The position numbers were made by a program, and so were the translations under genes. Under the pieces are notes generated by a model. The model was not told where the DNA came from, made no database searches, and saw only the letters and a program-made list of their open reading frames with translations. From Neobacillus cucumis (GTDB taxonomy: Bacteria; Bacillota; Bacilli; Bacillales_B; DSM-18226): a DNA stretch of 64,000 nt. The DNA lies in contig NZ_JAEHGC010000007.1 of assembly GCF_016107705.1 (NCBI RefSeq), positions 1 to 64,000 of the forward strand. The letters run 5' to 3'. This document shows, piece by piece, positions 34,237-43,244 of the stretch (the stretch's first letter is position 1; each line of letters begins with the position of its first letter).

Positions 34237-34776
34237 TTATCTAAATACGAACATTCCGAGGATGCCTGCTGCGATAATCACGATCGTCGGATGGAGTTTT
34301 AAAAATAGGAGTGAACATAAGGATACCGCAAAAATGATGAACATACCCACCATCTTTGGTGAAAAATCAAAGGCAATAACCCCATTTGACAGCGCAAAAT
34401 TGATGGCTGCATAAATAATTAAACTTGTAACAATCGGACGCAGCCCATAAAAGGCTGAAGTAATGAGTTGAAGATCTTTCACTTTTTCATAATTTTTAGC
34501 CATCACGAGAATGAAAATTAGCGAAGGAAGGGTAATCGCCAGAGAAGAAATCATCGCACCGTAAATCCCTCCTATATGATACCCTACGGTTGTCGCACTA
34601 TTTGAGGCAATGGAACCGGGAGCCATACCGGATAAACCAACAAAATCGGTAAATTCAGAGGTGGTCAGCCAGCCGCGCTGTGTCACTTCCCGTTCGATAA
34701 CGGGGATCATCGCATATCCCCCGCCAAATGAAACGGCACCGATCAAGAAAAATAATAAAAATAATTGCAGTAACAC
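34237..34776 (-). CDS. Chromate transporter family subunit (short CHR)
   Basis: A 179-residue membrane protein with a single CHR domain: FLLFFLIGAVSFGGGYAMIPVIEREV at 5-30 and VGLSGMAPGSIASNSATTVGYHIGGIYGA near 47. The family uses two short subunits that work as a pair, and the other is 11 bases upstream. It may export chromate, but many CHR proteins have an unproven substrate. The start is GTG with GGAGGG upstream. This is the YwrA/YwrB arrangement of B. subtilis. Confidence 0.88.
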   Translation of the reverse strand: MLLQLFLLFFLIGAVSFGGGYAMIPVIEREVTQRGWLTTSEFTDFVGLSGMAPGSIASNSATTVGYHIGGIYGAMISSLAITLPSLIFILVMAKNYEKVKDLQLITSAFYGLRPIVTSLIIYAAINFALSNGVIAFDFSPKMVGMFIIFAVSLCSLLFLKLHPTIVIIAAGILGMFVFR

Positions 34777-34787
34777 ACCTTTCCCTC

Positions 34788-35396
34788 CTACCCTGCTCTT
34801 TTACCCTTTTGAGAATCCTGTATTTTTTCCAATCGAACAGCGATTCCTAACCATTTTTTCACTTTGACGATTATAATTCCGAATAATGCTCCTAAAAAAA
34901 TCGCGATAACGGGGTGTAAATGGAAAACTAGCATCATCACAACCATGCCTGCACAGAGGATAGAGGTTGATTTATCCAATAAAGCTGTTTTTGATATTTC
35001 GATGGCCGCATAAAGGATTAAAGCGACTACAGCAGCACGAATCCCAAGGAATGCTGTCTCAAAATATGAATTATCCTTAAATAAAATAAAAAATATGCTG
35101 AGAAAACATACAATTAAAACAGTTGGAAATAGAATACCCGCCAAAGCTGCAATGGCTCCCCAAAAACCTCCAAATCGATAACCAATAAAGGTGGCACAAT
35201 TCACGGCAATCGCCCCCGGCGCTGTCCCGGATAAGGCGAAAATATCGGAAACGTCTTTCATGTTCAGCCATTGTTTTTTATGAACAAATTGCCGTTCAAT
35301 TAATGGGATCATTGCATAACCGCCGCCAAAGGTCACAGGGGCAATCTTAAAAAAGATCCAAAATAATTCAATTAATAATTTCAAATTTGATTTCAT
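34788..35396 (-). CDS. Chromate transporter family subunit (short CHR)
   Basis: A membrane protein of about 202 residues with the CHR motif FFKIAPVTFGGGYAMIPLIERQF near 11 and FALSGTAPGAIAVNCATFIGYRFGGFWGA near 50. The start at 35396 is chosen for family length. The frame is open to 35450, with another ATG at 35423, and all ribosome binding sites are weak. A TATAAT at 35443-35448 on the minus strand suggests transcription starts close by. It pairs with the subunit at 34237. Confidence 0.82.
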   Translation of the reverse strand: MKSNLKLLIELFWIFFKIAPVTFGGGYAMIPLIERQFVHKKQWLNMKDVSDIFALSGTAPGAIAVNCATFIGYRFGGFWGAIAALAGILFPTVLIVCFLSIFFILFKDNSYFETAFLGIRAAVVALILYAAIEISKTALLDKSTSILCAGMVVMMLVFHLHPVIAIFLGALFGIIIVKVKKWLGIAVRLEKIQDSQKGKRAG

Positions 35397-35497
35397 CACA
35401 AGCCAACTTTCTCGAATAAGCATTGAGATTACTTTTCTATTATAGTACAAAAATAATAGAATCCCTTTGTTATCAGAAGATTGACAAAATCTGCATA

Positions 35498-35535
35498 AAA
35501 ATAAGCAGTCATTTGAAAAGACGACTACTTATTTT
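35498..35535 (-). terminator. Rho-independent terminator of the YbaK-like gene
   Basis: AAAATAAGCAGTC / GACTACTTATTTT with one G-U pair, seven bases past the stop codon, and T-rich on the minus strand. Confidence 0.8.
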
Positions 35536-35541
35536 CACTGC

Positions 35542-36054
35542 TTATTTATGATGTTGAATAACTTTTTCTTCGAGCTCTGCTTCCTGCCATCCTTTACAAA
35601 CATCTACCCAGTCCTTTGCAAAGGAATATTCGGATAATTCATCGAGGGTCAATTCGATGGCCGAGTTAGAGCTGCCGCAGGCCGGAAACAGGGTATCAAA
35701 CCGTTTCATTGAAACATCCAAGTACACATCCAAATCCTTTGCTAATCCAAAAGGGCATACCCCGCCAATCGCATGCCCCGTTTGTTCAAGCACTTCGTCG
35801 GGATTTAGCATCCGTGCTTTGAGGCCAAATGTTTGGCGAAATTTTTTATTATCAATTTTTGCGTCTCCTGCTGCGACGATTAAAATTGCTTTTTCCTCTT
35901 CGCCCCTAAAGGATAATGTCTTGGCAATTCGAGCGGGAATTACACCAATGGCTTCTGCGGCCAACTCTACTGTTGCGCTAGAGGTCGCGAATTCCATAAT
36001 ATCTTGCTCACGATTCCATTGTTTAAAATGAGCCTTCACACTTTCAAATGACAA
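35542..36054 (-). CDS. YbaK/EbsC-family aminoacyl-tRNA deacylase
   Basis: A 170-residue protein of the YbaK/ProX editing family, which hydrolyses misacylated tRNA (for example Cys-tRNA-Pro). VAAGDAKIDNKKFRQTFG near 61 has the conserved Lys, and GHAIGGVCPFGLAKDLDVYLD near 92 has the GGVCPF loop. The start TTG has AAAGGATG upstream. The gene stands alone. The exact tRNA specificity is not clear. Confidence 0.88.
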   Translation of the reverse strand: MSFESVKAHFKQWNREQDIMEFATSSATVELAAEAIGVIPARIAKTLSFRGEEEKAILIVAAGDAKIDNKKFRQTFGLKARMLNPDEVLEQTGHAIGGVCPFGLAKDLDVYLDVSMKRFDTLFPACGSSNSAIELTLDELSEYSFAKDWVDVCKGWQEAELEEKVIQHHK

Positions 36055-36125
36055 TTTATTTCATCCTTTCCCTATCACTTTTATGTAGAATAATATCACA
36101 ATTTAAAAAATAAACATAAAAAGAG

Positions 36126-36160
36126 ACACATAGGTTATTTTAACCCATGTGTTTTTTTCG
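36126..36160. terminator. Orphan terminator-like hairpin
   Basis: ACACATAGGTTA / TAACCCATGTGT (one mismatch on the plus strand, G-U on the minus) followed on the plus strand by seven Ts. No gene ends here: the YbaK-like gene begins at 36054 on the minus strand. The rest of the 36055-36340 gap shows nothing else. Confidence 0.5.
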
Positions 36161-36340
36161 TTATTATTCAGCTAATCACAACTTAAGCATTGTCAGACTT
36201 TTTACTTACAATTTTGTTTCGCCATCCATTTTCCTTTTGAATATAAATAATAAACGCCCGTGATTTTTTCAATTTTCCTTGGACATACTTATGAAGTATC
36301 TTTGTGAAAAAATACGAAATTTATGACAAGGAGGTCCAAA

Positions 36341-36640
36341 ATGACTTACGAAAATCAATTCAGCGATTTTATAAATGAGCTTTCATTACAAACGAAAATG
36401 GAAAATGTTTGGCTCAATACATGCGGTTCATGGCAAAACTGCACCGAAACGACCATTCAATCGTTTTTATCCCAATGCTTAGAATACAATATCGATCCAC
36501 AGTTCTGCATGAACTGGGTCGAACAGCATAGTAATGAAATCCCAAATTGGGCAGCTGTTTCCGAGATGTCTCTTGGTTGGGTAAACCAACATACCTCATC
36601 GGGGTCCCCATTTTCAATACATGATGAAGGCCTAAGTTAA
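36341..36640 (+). CDS. Small protein of unknown function (99 aa)
   Basis: I do not recognise this family. The ATG at 36341 has AAGGAGG seven bases upstream. The protein is rich in Asn, Gln, Trp and Ser (NVWLNTCGSWQNCTETTIQSFLSQ, then CMNWVEQH), has three cysteines and no signal peptide or membrane segment, and looks mostly helical. Its own terminator follows. A good ribosome binding site and terminator argue that it is real. Confidence 0.65.
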   Translation: MTYENQFSDFINELSLQTKMENVWLNTCGSWQNCTETTIQSFLSQCLEYNIDPQFCMNWVEQHSNEIPNWAAVSEMSLGWVNQHTSSGSPFSIHDEGLS

Positions 36641-36643
36641 AAA

Positions 36644-36680
36644 AAAGTCTTTGCGATTTTATTAGCGCAAAGACTTTTTA
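36644..36680. terminator. Rho-independent terminator
   Basis: AAAGTCTTTGCG / CGCAAAGACTTT perfect 12 bp stem with Ts. It lies between the small gene and the convergent BtuF-like gene. Confidence 0.85.
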
Positions 36681-37448
36681 TTATGGATGAATGATTTTAA
36701 AAATTTTTTCAAGGCCCTCCACTAATCGAGGTGATGGTCGGCAGTACAATTCTTCTTCCAAAATCAGAATTTGGCTCTCATTCTTATAATCTAGCTTTTC
36801 ATAGCCTGGACGTTTCATAACCACACTTTTCTGCACCTTCGCCTTTCGAACACCGACCCAGGCAAGGCAGATAAAATCAGGCTTTCTAGATAAAACATCC
36901 TCCCAATCAGTCTGAACGCTAGCAAGTTCAACATCTGCAAAAATGTTTCTTGCTCCGGCTATTTCTGAAATCTCGGTCAGCCAATTGATTTTTCCCGGGG
37001 TAAAAATCGGTTTTGGCCACCATTCCCAATAAAGCGCTGGCCGATTTTGAATCGTCTTCCCTCTTTCTTTTACCTTTTCTATTCTAGATCGAAATTCCTT
37101 GGCTGCATCGATCCCGCGTTCTCGCTGCTTAAGAACCTCAGCAGTTTTTACCAAATCTTCTTCAATATCGGATAAGGACTGTGGATTTAACACAATATAG
37201 GGGATTCCTCTTTCAACAAGTGCCTCCACGTTTTTTTCCATCCCAGGCACACTTAAAGAAGCTAAAACCATATCCGGTTTCAACTCTTCGACCAAATCCA
37301 TGTTAATTGATAAATCCGGGCCTAATCTCGGAAGATTTGCAATCTGAGCCGGCCAATCAGAAAAATCATCAACTCCCACTAGAAGATGTGTTAATCCTAG
37401 AAATTCCATCAATTCTGTGTTACTGGGGCATATGGATATAACTCGCAC
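36681..37448 (-). CDS. BtuF-like periplasmic-binding fold protein without signal peptide
   Basis: A 255-residue protein of the cobalamin/iron-siderophore binding family (helical backbone fold): VRVISICPSNTELMEFLGL at the start, VDDFSDWPAQIANLPRLGPDLSINMDLVEELKPDMVLAS near 30, and YWEWWPKPIFTPGKINWLTEISEIAGARNIF near 145. It has no signal peptide or lipobox, and no ABC permease adjoins, so it is a cytoplasmic member. A start at GTG 37448 has GAGAGGTGA just before. The ATG at 37463 lacks one. The ligand is unknown; corrinoid binding is a guess from the family. Confidence 0.8.
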   Translation of the reverse strand: MRVISICPSNTELMEFLGLTHLLVGVDDFSDWPAQIANLPRLGPDLSINMDLVEELKPDMVLASLSVPGMEKNVEALVERGIPYIVLNPQSLSDIEEDLVKTAEVLKQRERGIDAAKEFRSRIEKVKERGKTIQNRPALYWEWWPKPIFTPGKINWLTEISEIAGARNIFADVELASVQTDWEDVLSRKPDFICLAWVGVRKAKVQKSVVMKRPGYEKLDYKNESQILILEEELYCRPSPRLVEGLEKIFKIIHP

Positions 37449-37498
37449 GGTTTCACCTCTCATTGTTTCTACAAATTTTTAAAATTAGATACAAACGC

Positions 37499-37954
37499 CT
37501 ATTTGACTTTTTCAACCAATTTCACTAAAAATTGATGTATAAGTTCAAAAGCTTCTCCAATGGATAAATCTTCTCTAAACCCATCCACATAATTCAAAGC
37601 AAAATTTAAATCCCACAGCCCGTCCTCATTGCTGAACAATAAATCAAACTTAGCCTCACTGCCTTTTAAATTTTGATTTAACTCTTCTTTTAACACATTA
37701 CCAAATTTCTTTTGAAGTTTAAGGCCTAACATTACATCATATGTACCAAAAACATCATCCACCTCTAAAGAAACAGCATCGACATGTATTGCCTCAAACT
37801 GTTTGGACTCTAAGAATAAAAATTCCTTCTTATGTTTTTTCAAGTGATCAAGGGGCTGGCTTAAAAATGAATCTGTTTCTTTAGCAATCAATTCTTCTGT
37901 TTCCTTGTCACAGCGTTCAATAAAAGCATCTTCTAAAAATTGTTGATTTGACAT
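37499..37954 (-). CDS. Cytoplasmic protein of unknown function (151 aa)
   Basis: Not recognised beyond a hypothetical conserved in Bacillus. AGGAGG precedes the ATG. It is acidic, helix-rich at the N-terminus (LEDAFIERCDKETEELIAKE), then has a beta region (AIHVDAVSLEVDDVFGTYDVMLGLKLQKKFG) and a C-terminal helix. No signal peptide or membrane segment. It lies 50 bases upstream of the BtuF-like gene on the same strand, so the two may be co-transcribed. Confidence 0.7.
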   Translation of the reverse strand: MSNQQFLEDAFIERCDKETEELIAKETDSFLSQPLDHLKKHKKEFLFLESKQFEAIHVDAVSLEVDDVFGTYDVMLGLKLQKKFGNVLKEELNQNLKGSEAKFDLLFSNEDGLWDLNFALNYVDGFREDLSIGEAFELIHQFLVKLVEKVK

Positions 37955-38036
37955 CGTATTCCTCCTAAATCTCTTAACTGTACTATATTATCCCAATAAT
38001 CATCGTTTGATAGCAACTTTTAAATAACAAAACAAA

Positions 38037-38063
38037 GGAGCAACGATTCAATCTCGCTGCTCC
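38037..38063 (-). terminator. Rho-independent terminator of the DHA2 transporter
   Basis: GGAGCA / TGCTCC with an extended, partly paired loop, followed on the minus strand by TTTGTTTTG. Confidence 0.75.
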
Positions 38064-38078
38064 CTGTTTACCTTCGAA

Positions 38079-39605
38079 TTAATTTTCAGCTAATTTCGTA
38101 ACAACCTTTTTATCGGGTGCTCCCTCATGTGGGTTACCTGCTGGTTTAACCCTTTTAATAAAGAAAGCAAGAATTAGCGCGATACTAGCAATTCCAACTG
38201 ATACTAAGAAAGAATCATTAATACCTTCAAGCATGGCTTTCATGGCAATTTGCTGTTTCATTTCAGCTAATGCCTCAGGAGTTGGTTTTCCAGTCAAATG
38301 CTTCATCGCTGAAGCTGCTAAGTCTGTTGCATGCGTTTTTGTACGATTAGACATGATGGTAACTAATAATGCCGAGCCAATTGCACCAGAAACTTGCTGC
38401 AGAGTACTGTTCATTGCTGTTCCATGTGGATATTGATGGGCAGGCAATTGGTTTAATCCATTTGTCATAACCGGCATCATAACCATCGACATTCCGAACA
38501 TCCGCGCTGAGTATATTAGGATTAACTCAGTGTAAGTAGTATGAAGTGTTAAGGTGCTTAAGAAGTAACTTGTGATAATCGTAATCGATAAACCAGTAAT
38601 GGCTAATAAACGACCGCCATATTTATCAAATAATTTACCGGTAATTGGTGACATGATCCCCATTAAAATAGATCCAGGCAGCATGAGTAATCCAGACTTG
38701 ATTGGCGAAATTCCGCGAATCGATTGAACATAGATTGGTAAAAGCAACATAGCAGAAAACATGGCCATCGTAATAACAATTGAAATCGCCGAAGATAGAG
38801 TAAACATTGGATACTTGTAAATTCGGAAATTAAGCATTGGTACTTCAAGCTTTAATTGACGCCAAATGAATAGTACAATAGCGACAGCACCAACGATAAT
38901 TGTTATATAAACCTGCGGACTGTCCCAGCCTTTATTCCCTGCAGAACTAAATCCGTACAATAAACCGCCAAAACCAATACTTGATAATAAGAAGGATAGA
39001 AAATCAAGACGGATTTCCACATCTTTCTTTTTATCTTTTAGTAAAAAGATTGCAATCACAAGGACAATTGCTGCAATCGGTGTAACAAAATGGAAGAGCA
39101 TTCTCCAGTCAAAGTGTTCAATTAACCAGCCTGATAAGGTAGGGCCAACTGCAGGTGCGAAAATGAAGACTAAGCCGAATAGCCCCATCGCAGCTCCTCT
39201 TTTTTCAGGAGGAAAGCTTGTTAGCATGACATTCATTAATAAAGGCATCATGATCGCAGATCCAGAGGCTTGAATCATCCTTGCCACGAGTAAAACAGGG
39301 AAGGACGTTGCAAAACCAGCAAGAATGGTACCAATTAAAAATAAACTCATGGCTGTTAAAAATAAACGTCTTGCTGTATACTTTTGGATTAAAAAGGCTG
39401 TCGCAGGAATCATGACTCCATTTACGAGCATATATCCGGTTGAAAGCCATTGAACAGTTGATGCAGAAACATTAAGGTCTTTCATTATGGATGGTAGAGC
39501 TACATTTAATAATGTTTCGTTTAGCATGGAAATAAAAGCGCCAATCATCAGGATTGCTAGAATCCCCCACGGTGGCCGATCTATTGTTTTAACAGAATTA
39601 TCCAT
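38079..39605 (-). CDS. DHA2-family MFS multidrug exporter (EmrB/LmrB-like)
   Basis: A 508-residue drug:proton antiporter with 14 predicted membrane segments. Motifs include MLNETLLNVALPSIMKDL near 28 (motif D1), QWLSTGYMLVNGVMIP near 50, and LVARMIQASGSAIMMPLLM near 105. It lies divergent from a TetR-type gene. Each has its own promoter in the 206-base gap. It most likely expels a toxic compound that the TetR protein senses. Confidence 0.9.
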   Translation of the reverse strand: MDNSVKTIDRPPWGILAILMIGAFISMLNETLLNVALPSIMKDLNVSASTVQWLSTGYMLVNGVMIPATAFLIQKYTARRLFLTAMSLFLIGTILAGFATSFPVLLVARMIQASGSAIMMPLLMNVMLTSFPPEKRGAAMGLFGLVFIFAPAVGPTLSGWLIEHFDWRMLFHFVTPIAAIVLVIAIFLLKDKKKDVEIRLDFLSFLLSSIGFGGLLYGFSSAGNKGWDSPQVYITIIVGAVAIVLFIWRQLKLEVPMLNFRIYKYPMFTLSSAISIVITMAMFSAMLLLPIYVQSIRGISPIKSGLLMLPGSILMGIMSPITGKLFDKYGGRLLAITGLSITIITSYFLSTLTLHTTYTELILIYSARMFGMSMVMMPVMTNGLNQLPAHQYPHGTAMNSTLQQVSGAIGSALLVTIMSNRTKTHATDLAASAMKHLTGKPTPEALAEMKQQIAMKAMLEGINDSFLVSVGIASIALILAFFIKRVKPAGNPHEGAPDKKVVTKLAEN

Positions 39606-39666
39606 TGTAATACCCCCCTATAAACTAACGGTTCATTTTTTTGTACTGCTATTTCACATAGACAAT

Positions 39667-39695
39667 ATCATATACCAGCAGTTCAATTTTTGCAA
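39667..39695 (-). promoter_or_regulatory. Promoter of the DHA2 exporter
   Basis: TTGCAA (39690-39695) and TATGAT (39667-39672) on the minus strand with a 17-base spacer. Confidence 0.65.
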
Positions 39696-39723
39696 CAAGA
39701 AAATTTCATGTTTTTTATTGGGT

Positions 39724-39752
39724 TTGTTTTAACAGCGATAATAATGTACTAT
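39724..39752 (+). promoter_or_regulatory. Promoter of the tetR gene
   Basis: TTGTTT (39724-39729) and TACTAT (39747-39752) with a 17-base spacer, 59 bases before the start of the TetR gene. Confidence 0.6.
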
Positions 39753-39811
39753 AGAATTATACAATGGGTATAAAGGGAAACTTCAATCAAATTGAACTTA
39801 AGGTGATATAG

Positions 39812-40702
39812 ATGAAAGATCGAAAGCAGCTTGTAATTGAAAAAGCACATCAATTATTTATTGAGAAGGGATTCCAAGCAACCTCTATTCAGGATATTTT
39901 GGATTTTAGCGGAATTTCGAAAGGAACCTTCTATAATTATTTTTCTTCGAAAAACGAATTATTAATTGCCATTTTTAAATCCATCTTTAAAAACATGGAC
40001 AGGGAGCGGAATGAGTTACTGATCGGACAAGATCCGTCTAATATTGAAATTTTTATCAAGCAAATGGAAATACAAATGCTGTCGAATAAAAAGAATCGGC
40101 TTTTCACGCTTTTTGAAGAAGTATTGTTCTCGAACGATGCAGAAATGAAGGAATTTCTCAAAAGAGGACAGTTTTTCATGCTCCGCTGGCTCTATAACCG
40201 ATTTATTGACTTATTTGGCGAAGATAAAAAAGCTTATTTAATGGATTGCGCCATCATGTTTATGGGGATTCTGCAGCAAAACATCCACTTCGACCATCTT
40301 GCAAATGGAGCGAATACCAATATCAGCCGGGTTGTCCGCTATAGTGTTGAGAGGATCGTTGGTATAGTCGGTGAGGTTGTTGAATCTGGAAATTACTTAA
40401 TTAGTCCGGAACTTTTGGCAAAATGGATTCCGGAATGTAAAAAAGATAGCCAGGAGTTAAAAGACCAGCTGCTTCAATTAAGTATCTCTTTTAAGAAAAT
40501 GATTACGAAAAACTGCCCGAGTGAAGCAGAGCAAGAAAAATATCTGGAACTATTCGACTTTATTCAAGATGAACTCATGCAAAAAAGAGCACTGCGCAAA
40601 CATTTAATTAAGAGTACCCTCTCAACTCTAAAAACAGAAATATCACCCTTTGCCCAAAAAGAACTTCAGCAACTGGAGAAGCTTATTGCCCATTTTGGGT
40701 GA
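39812..40702 (+). CDS. TetR-family transcriptional regulator
   Basis: A 296-residue regulator with an N-terminal HTH (VIEKAHQLFIEKGFQATSIQDILDFSGISKGTFYNYFSSKNEL, 8-50). It is longer than the usual 190-220 residues: the C-terminus adds about 90 residues of Leu/Lys-rich helix. It is divergent from the DHA2 exporter and presumably represses it. The ATG at 39812 has AAGGTGAT nearby. Confidence 0.88.
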   Translation: MKDRKQLVIEKAHQLFIEKGFQATSIQDILDFSGISKGTFYNYFSSKNELLIAIFKSIFKNMDRERNELLIGQDPSNIEIFIKQMEIQMLSNKKNRLFTLFEEVLFSNDAEMKEFLKRGQFFMLRWLYNRFIDLFGEDKKAYLMDCAIMFMGILQQNIHFDHLANGANTNISRVVRYSVERIVGIVGEVVESGNYLISPELLAKWIPECKKDSQELKDQLLQLSISFKKMITKNCPSEAEQEKYLELFDFIQDELMQKRALRKHLIKSTLSTLKTEISPFAQKELQQLEKLIAHFG

Positions 40703-40705
40703 CGG

Positions 40706-40775
40706 TTTAAGTGACAGGCACCGCCCGTGGACTTTTTGCTTCTTTTGTCCATATGGGGTGGACACCTCTGCCGAT
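40706..40775. repeat. Degenerate copy of an intergenic hairpin repeat
   Basis: GTGACAGGCACC then GTGGAC...GTCCAT and GGGGTGGACACC form partial inverted repeats after the tetR stop. The GTGACAGGCACC core resembles one arm of the hairpin element at 60040. Confidence 0.5.
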
Positions 40776-40778
40776 AAG

Positions 40779-40822
40779 AAAGCAGTGAATTTCAGCTTAA
40801 TTGAAGTTCACTGCTTTTTTAA
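40779..40822. terminator. Rho-independent terminator between tetR and the thioesterase
   Basis: AAAGCAGTGAA / TTCACTGCTTT with an inner partial stem and Ts. It can serve both convergent genes. Confidence 0.85.
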
Positions 40823-40827
40823 TGAAA

Positions 40828-41310
40828 CTATTTGGATATAAACGTACTTGGCATAACAACTGCGACAACTTCACCGCGTGCACAAAGTTCATCATTTACA
40901 AAGACCTCTGCATCCACTTTCCACTTCTTCGGATGAATTTCAGTAACTGTTCCGACTGCTTTTAACGGGATACCATGCGGAGTTGGCTTTAAGAAATCCA
41001 CCTTTAAGGAAGCGGTTACAAAACGAGGCGGCTCAACCCCGTCTCCAGCCTCATGACCATTTTTTCGATGTAGTGCTAGTGCAGCCGAACCTGTCCCATG
41101 GCAATCAATCAAAGAAGCAATAATCCCTCCATAAACAAATCCTGGCAGAGCCAAGTGGGCTGCTTCAGGTGTATAAATCGTTACCGTCTGGTCTCCCTGC
41201 CAACCAGTGCGGAAATGGTGACCTTCCTCATTTAAACGGCCACACCCATAACACCAGGCAAAATCATCCGGATATTCATCTTGAACCGCTTTAATAACCT
41301 TTTCTTCCAC
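40828..41310 (-). CDS. PaaI-family hotdog thioesterase
   Basis: A 160-residue hotdog-fold acyl-CoA thioesterase. FVYGGIIASLIDCHGTGSAALAL near 60-82 has the HGG-like region of the family, in which Asp/His act on the thioester. An N-terminal WCYGCGRLNEEGHH (19-32) has CxxC and HH that could bind a metal. The start is GTG with GGAGGAGAG upstream. The gene stands alone; the acyl substrate is unknown. Confidence 0.85.
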   Translation of the reverse strand: MEEKVIKAVQDEYPDDFAWCYGCGRLNEEGHHFRTGWQGDQTVTIYTPEAAHLALPGFVYGGIIASLIDCHGTGSAALALHRKNGHEAGDGVEPPRFVTASLKVDFLKPTPHGIPLKAVGTVTEIHPKKWKVDAEVFVNDELCARGEVVAVVMPSTFISK

Positions 41311-41442
41311 ACTCTCTCCTCCCTTTCCAGAAAATTATACCATATTTTGGACAAAAATAGAGCCAGGAGGATTCCTGGCTTTTATATAAATGATTTTGGT
41401 TGAACTTAAAATTTATGAGATTTACTTCCCAGTTTTGTTACA

Positions 41443-43068
41443 TTAGCTAGCTAAAGGCAAAGTGATTTCGATCAGTGTACCTTCTCCTATTTTACTTTGA
41501 TAATGTATTCTGCCATGATGCTGCTTAATGAGCTTGTGACAGATCATTAAACCAAGCCCAGTCCCTTTTTCTTTTAATGTGTAAAAAGGCTCACCTAAGC
41601 GCGGCAGCAGTTCTTCAGGAATCCCGCAGCCCTCGTCGCGAACGGAAATAACCACCGTTCCGTCGATGCCATTTCTTAAGTGAACATGGATTTCCCCGCC
41701 TTCCGGCATTGCTTCAAAGGCATTTTTTAAGAGATTCAAAAATACCTGTTTTAATTGATTTCTCTCACAAATGATCAGAAAATCTGGATTTTCGAACGTT
41801 AATTTTAATTGAATATTATTCATTAACGCCTGCGGTGCTAAAAGCTCAAGAATACTTTCAACCAAGTCCCGTAAATCCGTTTTCTTAAGTTGGATGGCCT
41901 GCGGTTTTCCCAACGAAAGCAGTTCGCTTGTAATCGTTTCAATTCGCTCTAATTCACTGAGAAGCAGTTCATTAAATTCAATTGGACCATTTTCCTTTTT
42001 ATATAGCTGTATAAAGCCTTTAATTGTTGTTAATGGATTTCGGATTTCGTGTGCTACTCCGGCAGCTAATTCCCCTACAATGGAAAGCTTTTCAGATTGA
42101 AGGAGAATTTCTTCTGACTTTTTACGTTCAGATATATCCCTGCTTATGATCACAATATGTTCGACAGAATTATTTTCACATTCTACCGGCATACATCGGG
42201 ATTCAAACTGAACCCAATAACCGTCCTTATGATGAAAGCGGAACTCCATCGAAACGGATTCTTTATTTTCAAACATCCACTCAATCGTTTCTCTAAACAT
42301 CCCTACATCATCAGGGTGAATGAACTTACATAATTCAAATTTTTCCAACTTAACCCCATTATATCCCAAAACATGTTCATGAGAAGGTGAAAAATATTGA
42401 ACGGAATGGTCGCGTTTCATCACCATAATGAGGTCAGAAGTATTTTCTGCTATTAATCGATAATTTGATTCACTCTCTGCTAAGGTTTTCTCCATTTGCT
42501 TTTTTTCGATAATAATCCGGTGGAGCCGCTCATATGACTCAATCAATAATGCCCCAAGAATGACCCCCAATAAGACAAAAAGCAGGTATTGGAAGTGAAA
42601 AAGAGGTTCATGTCTGAAAACATTAAAGATAATCGGCACAGTGACAATATAAATGGCAACGTAGGTAACATATAGATAAAGGCATTTTTTTACAGGCATG
42701 TAACGCTTTGTCAAAAAGTGGATGATAATGAAGCTTATCATAATTAGGATCCAGCCAATAATAGCCGGTGTCCAGTGTCCACTAGAAAACAATCTGGCAA
42801 TCAGGGCGAAGCTGCCTGTGATGGTGCCGGCTACAGGTCCAAGATAGGCAAAAACTAAAATAACCGGGGCATACCGAATATCATAGGAATATCCTTGCTG
42901 GGGGATTGATAATGCTACCAATAGTATGGAAACGATCCCTGCATATACCCCTACCCAAACTCTTAACTGTTTTAGGGATCGATGGCTACAAAATGAACGA
43001 ATGACCAAAGGCGTACTGACCATGAGTGAAAAAATAGAAAGATTTACAATGTAGTCTAATAGAATCAA
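41443..43068 (-). CDS. Sensor histidine kinase with 5TM and PAS domains
   Basis: A 541-residue membrane kinase. Residues 1-185 form five to six membrane segments of the 5TM-5TMR-LYT type (APVILVFAYLGPVAGTITGSFALIARL near 67). A PAS domain follows at about 205-320, then the HisKA dimerisation domain with His near 348 in GVAHEIRNPLTTIKGFIQLY, and the HATPase domain with NLLKNAFEAMPEGG (N box) and DEGCGIPEE, GTGLGLMI. No response regulator adjoins. It resembles the sporulation kinases (KinB/KinE). The start is TTG after GGGTG. Confidence 0.9.
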   Translation of the reverse strand: MILLDYIVNLSIFSLMVSTPLVIRSFCSHRSLKQLRVWVGVYAGIVSILLVALSIPQQGYSYDIRYAPVILVFAYLGPVAGTITGSFALIARLFSSGHWTPAIIGWILIMISFIIIHFLTKRYMPVKKCLYLYVTYVAIYIVTVPIIFNVFRHEPLFHFQYLLFVLLGVILGALLIESYERLHRIIIEKKQMEKTLAESESNYRLIAENTSDLIMVMKRDHSVQYFSPSHEHVLGYNGVKLEKFELCKFIHPDDVGMFRETIEWMFENKESVSMEFRFHHKDGYWVQFESRCMPVECENNSVEHIVIISRDISERKKSEEILLQSEKLSIVGELAAGVAHEIRNPLTTIKGFIQLYKKENGPIEFNELLLSELERIETITSELLSLGKPQAIQLKKTDLRDLVESILELLAPQALMNNIQLKLTFENPDFLIICERNQLKQVFLNLLKNAFEAMPEGGEIHVHLRNGIDGTVVISVRDEGCGIPEELLPRLGEPFYTLKEKGTGLGLMICHKLIKQHHGRIHYQSKIGEGTLIEITLPLAS

Positions 43069-43175
43069 ATGTATTCACCCAAACTTTATGTATTCTTCTT
43101 TAATCATAAACTAGAGCCATTGCCATTTCCATACTAAAAAAATACTTTTATGCATGCTCCCCACCAATTTCAAAT

Positions 43176-43220
43176 AAAAAAGCTGCTGCCCGCCAGATTG
43201 GGAATGCAGCAACTTTTTTC
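43176..43220 (-). terminator. Rho-independent terminator of the phosphonate BMC operon
   Basis: A-rich AAAAAAGCTGCTGC pairs with GCAGCAACTTTTTT (one mismatch) around a 16-base loop. It lies about 25 bases past the pbfA-like stop. Confidence 0.75.
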
Positions 43221-43244
43221 GGTAAATTTCCGTTGGTACCACCA

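Noticed and set aside
35542..36054. YbaK-like gene as a regulator of proBA
   Set aside because: Only a thematic link through proline tRNA. It is 23 kb away with no shared sites.
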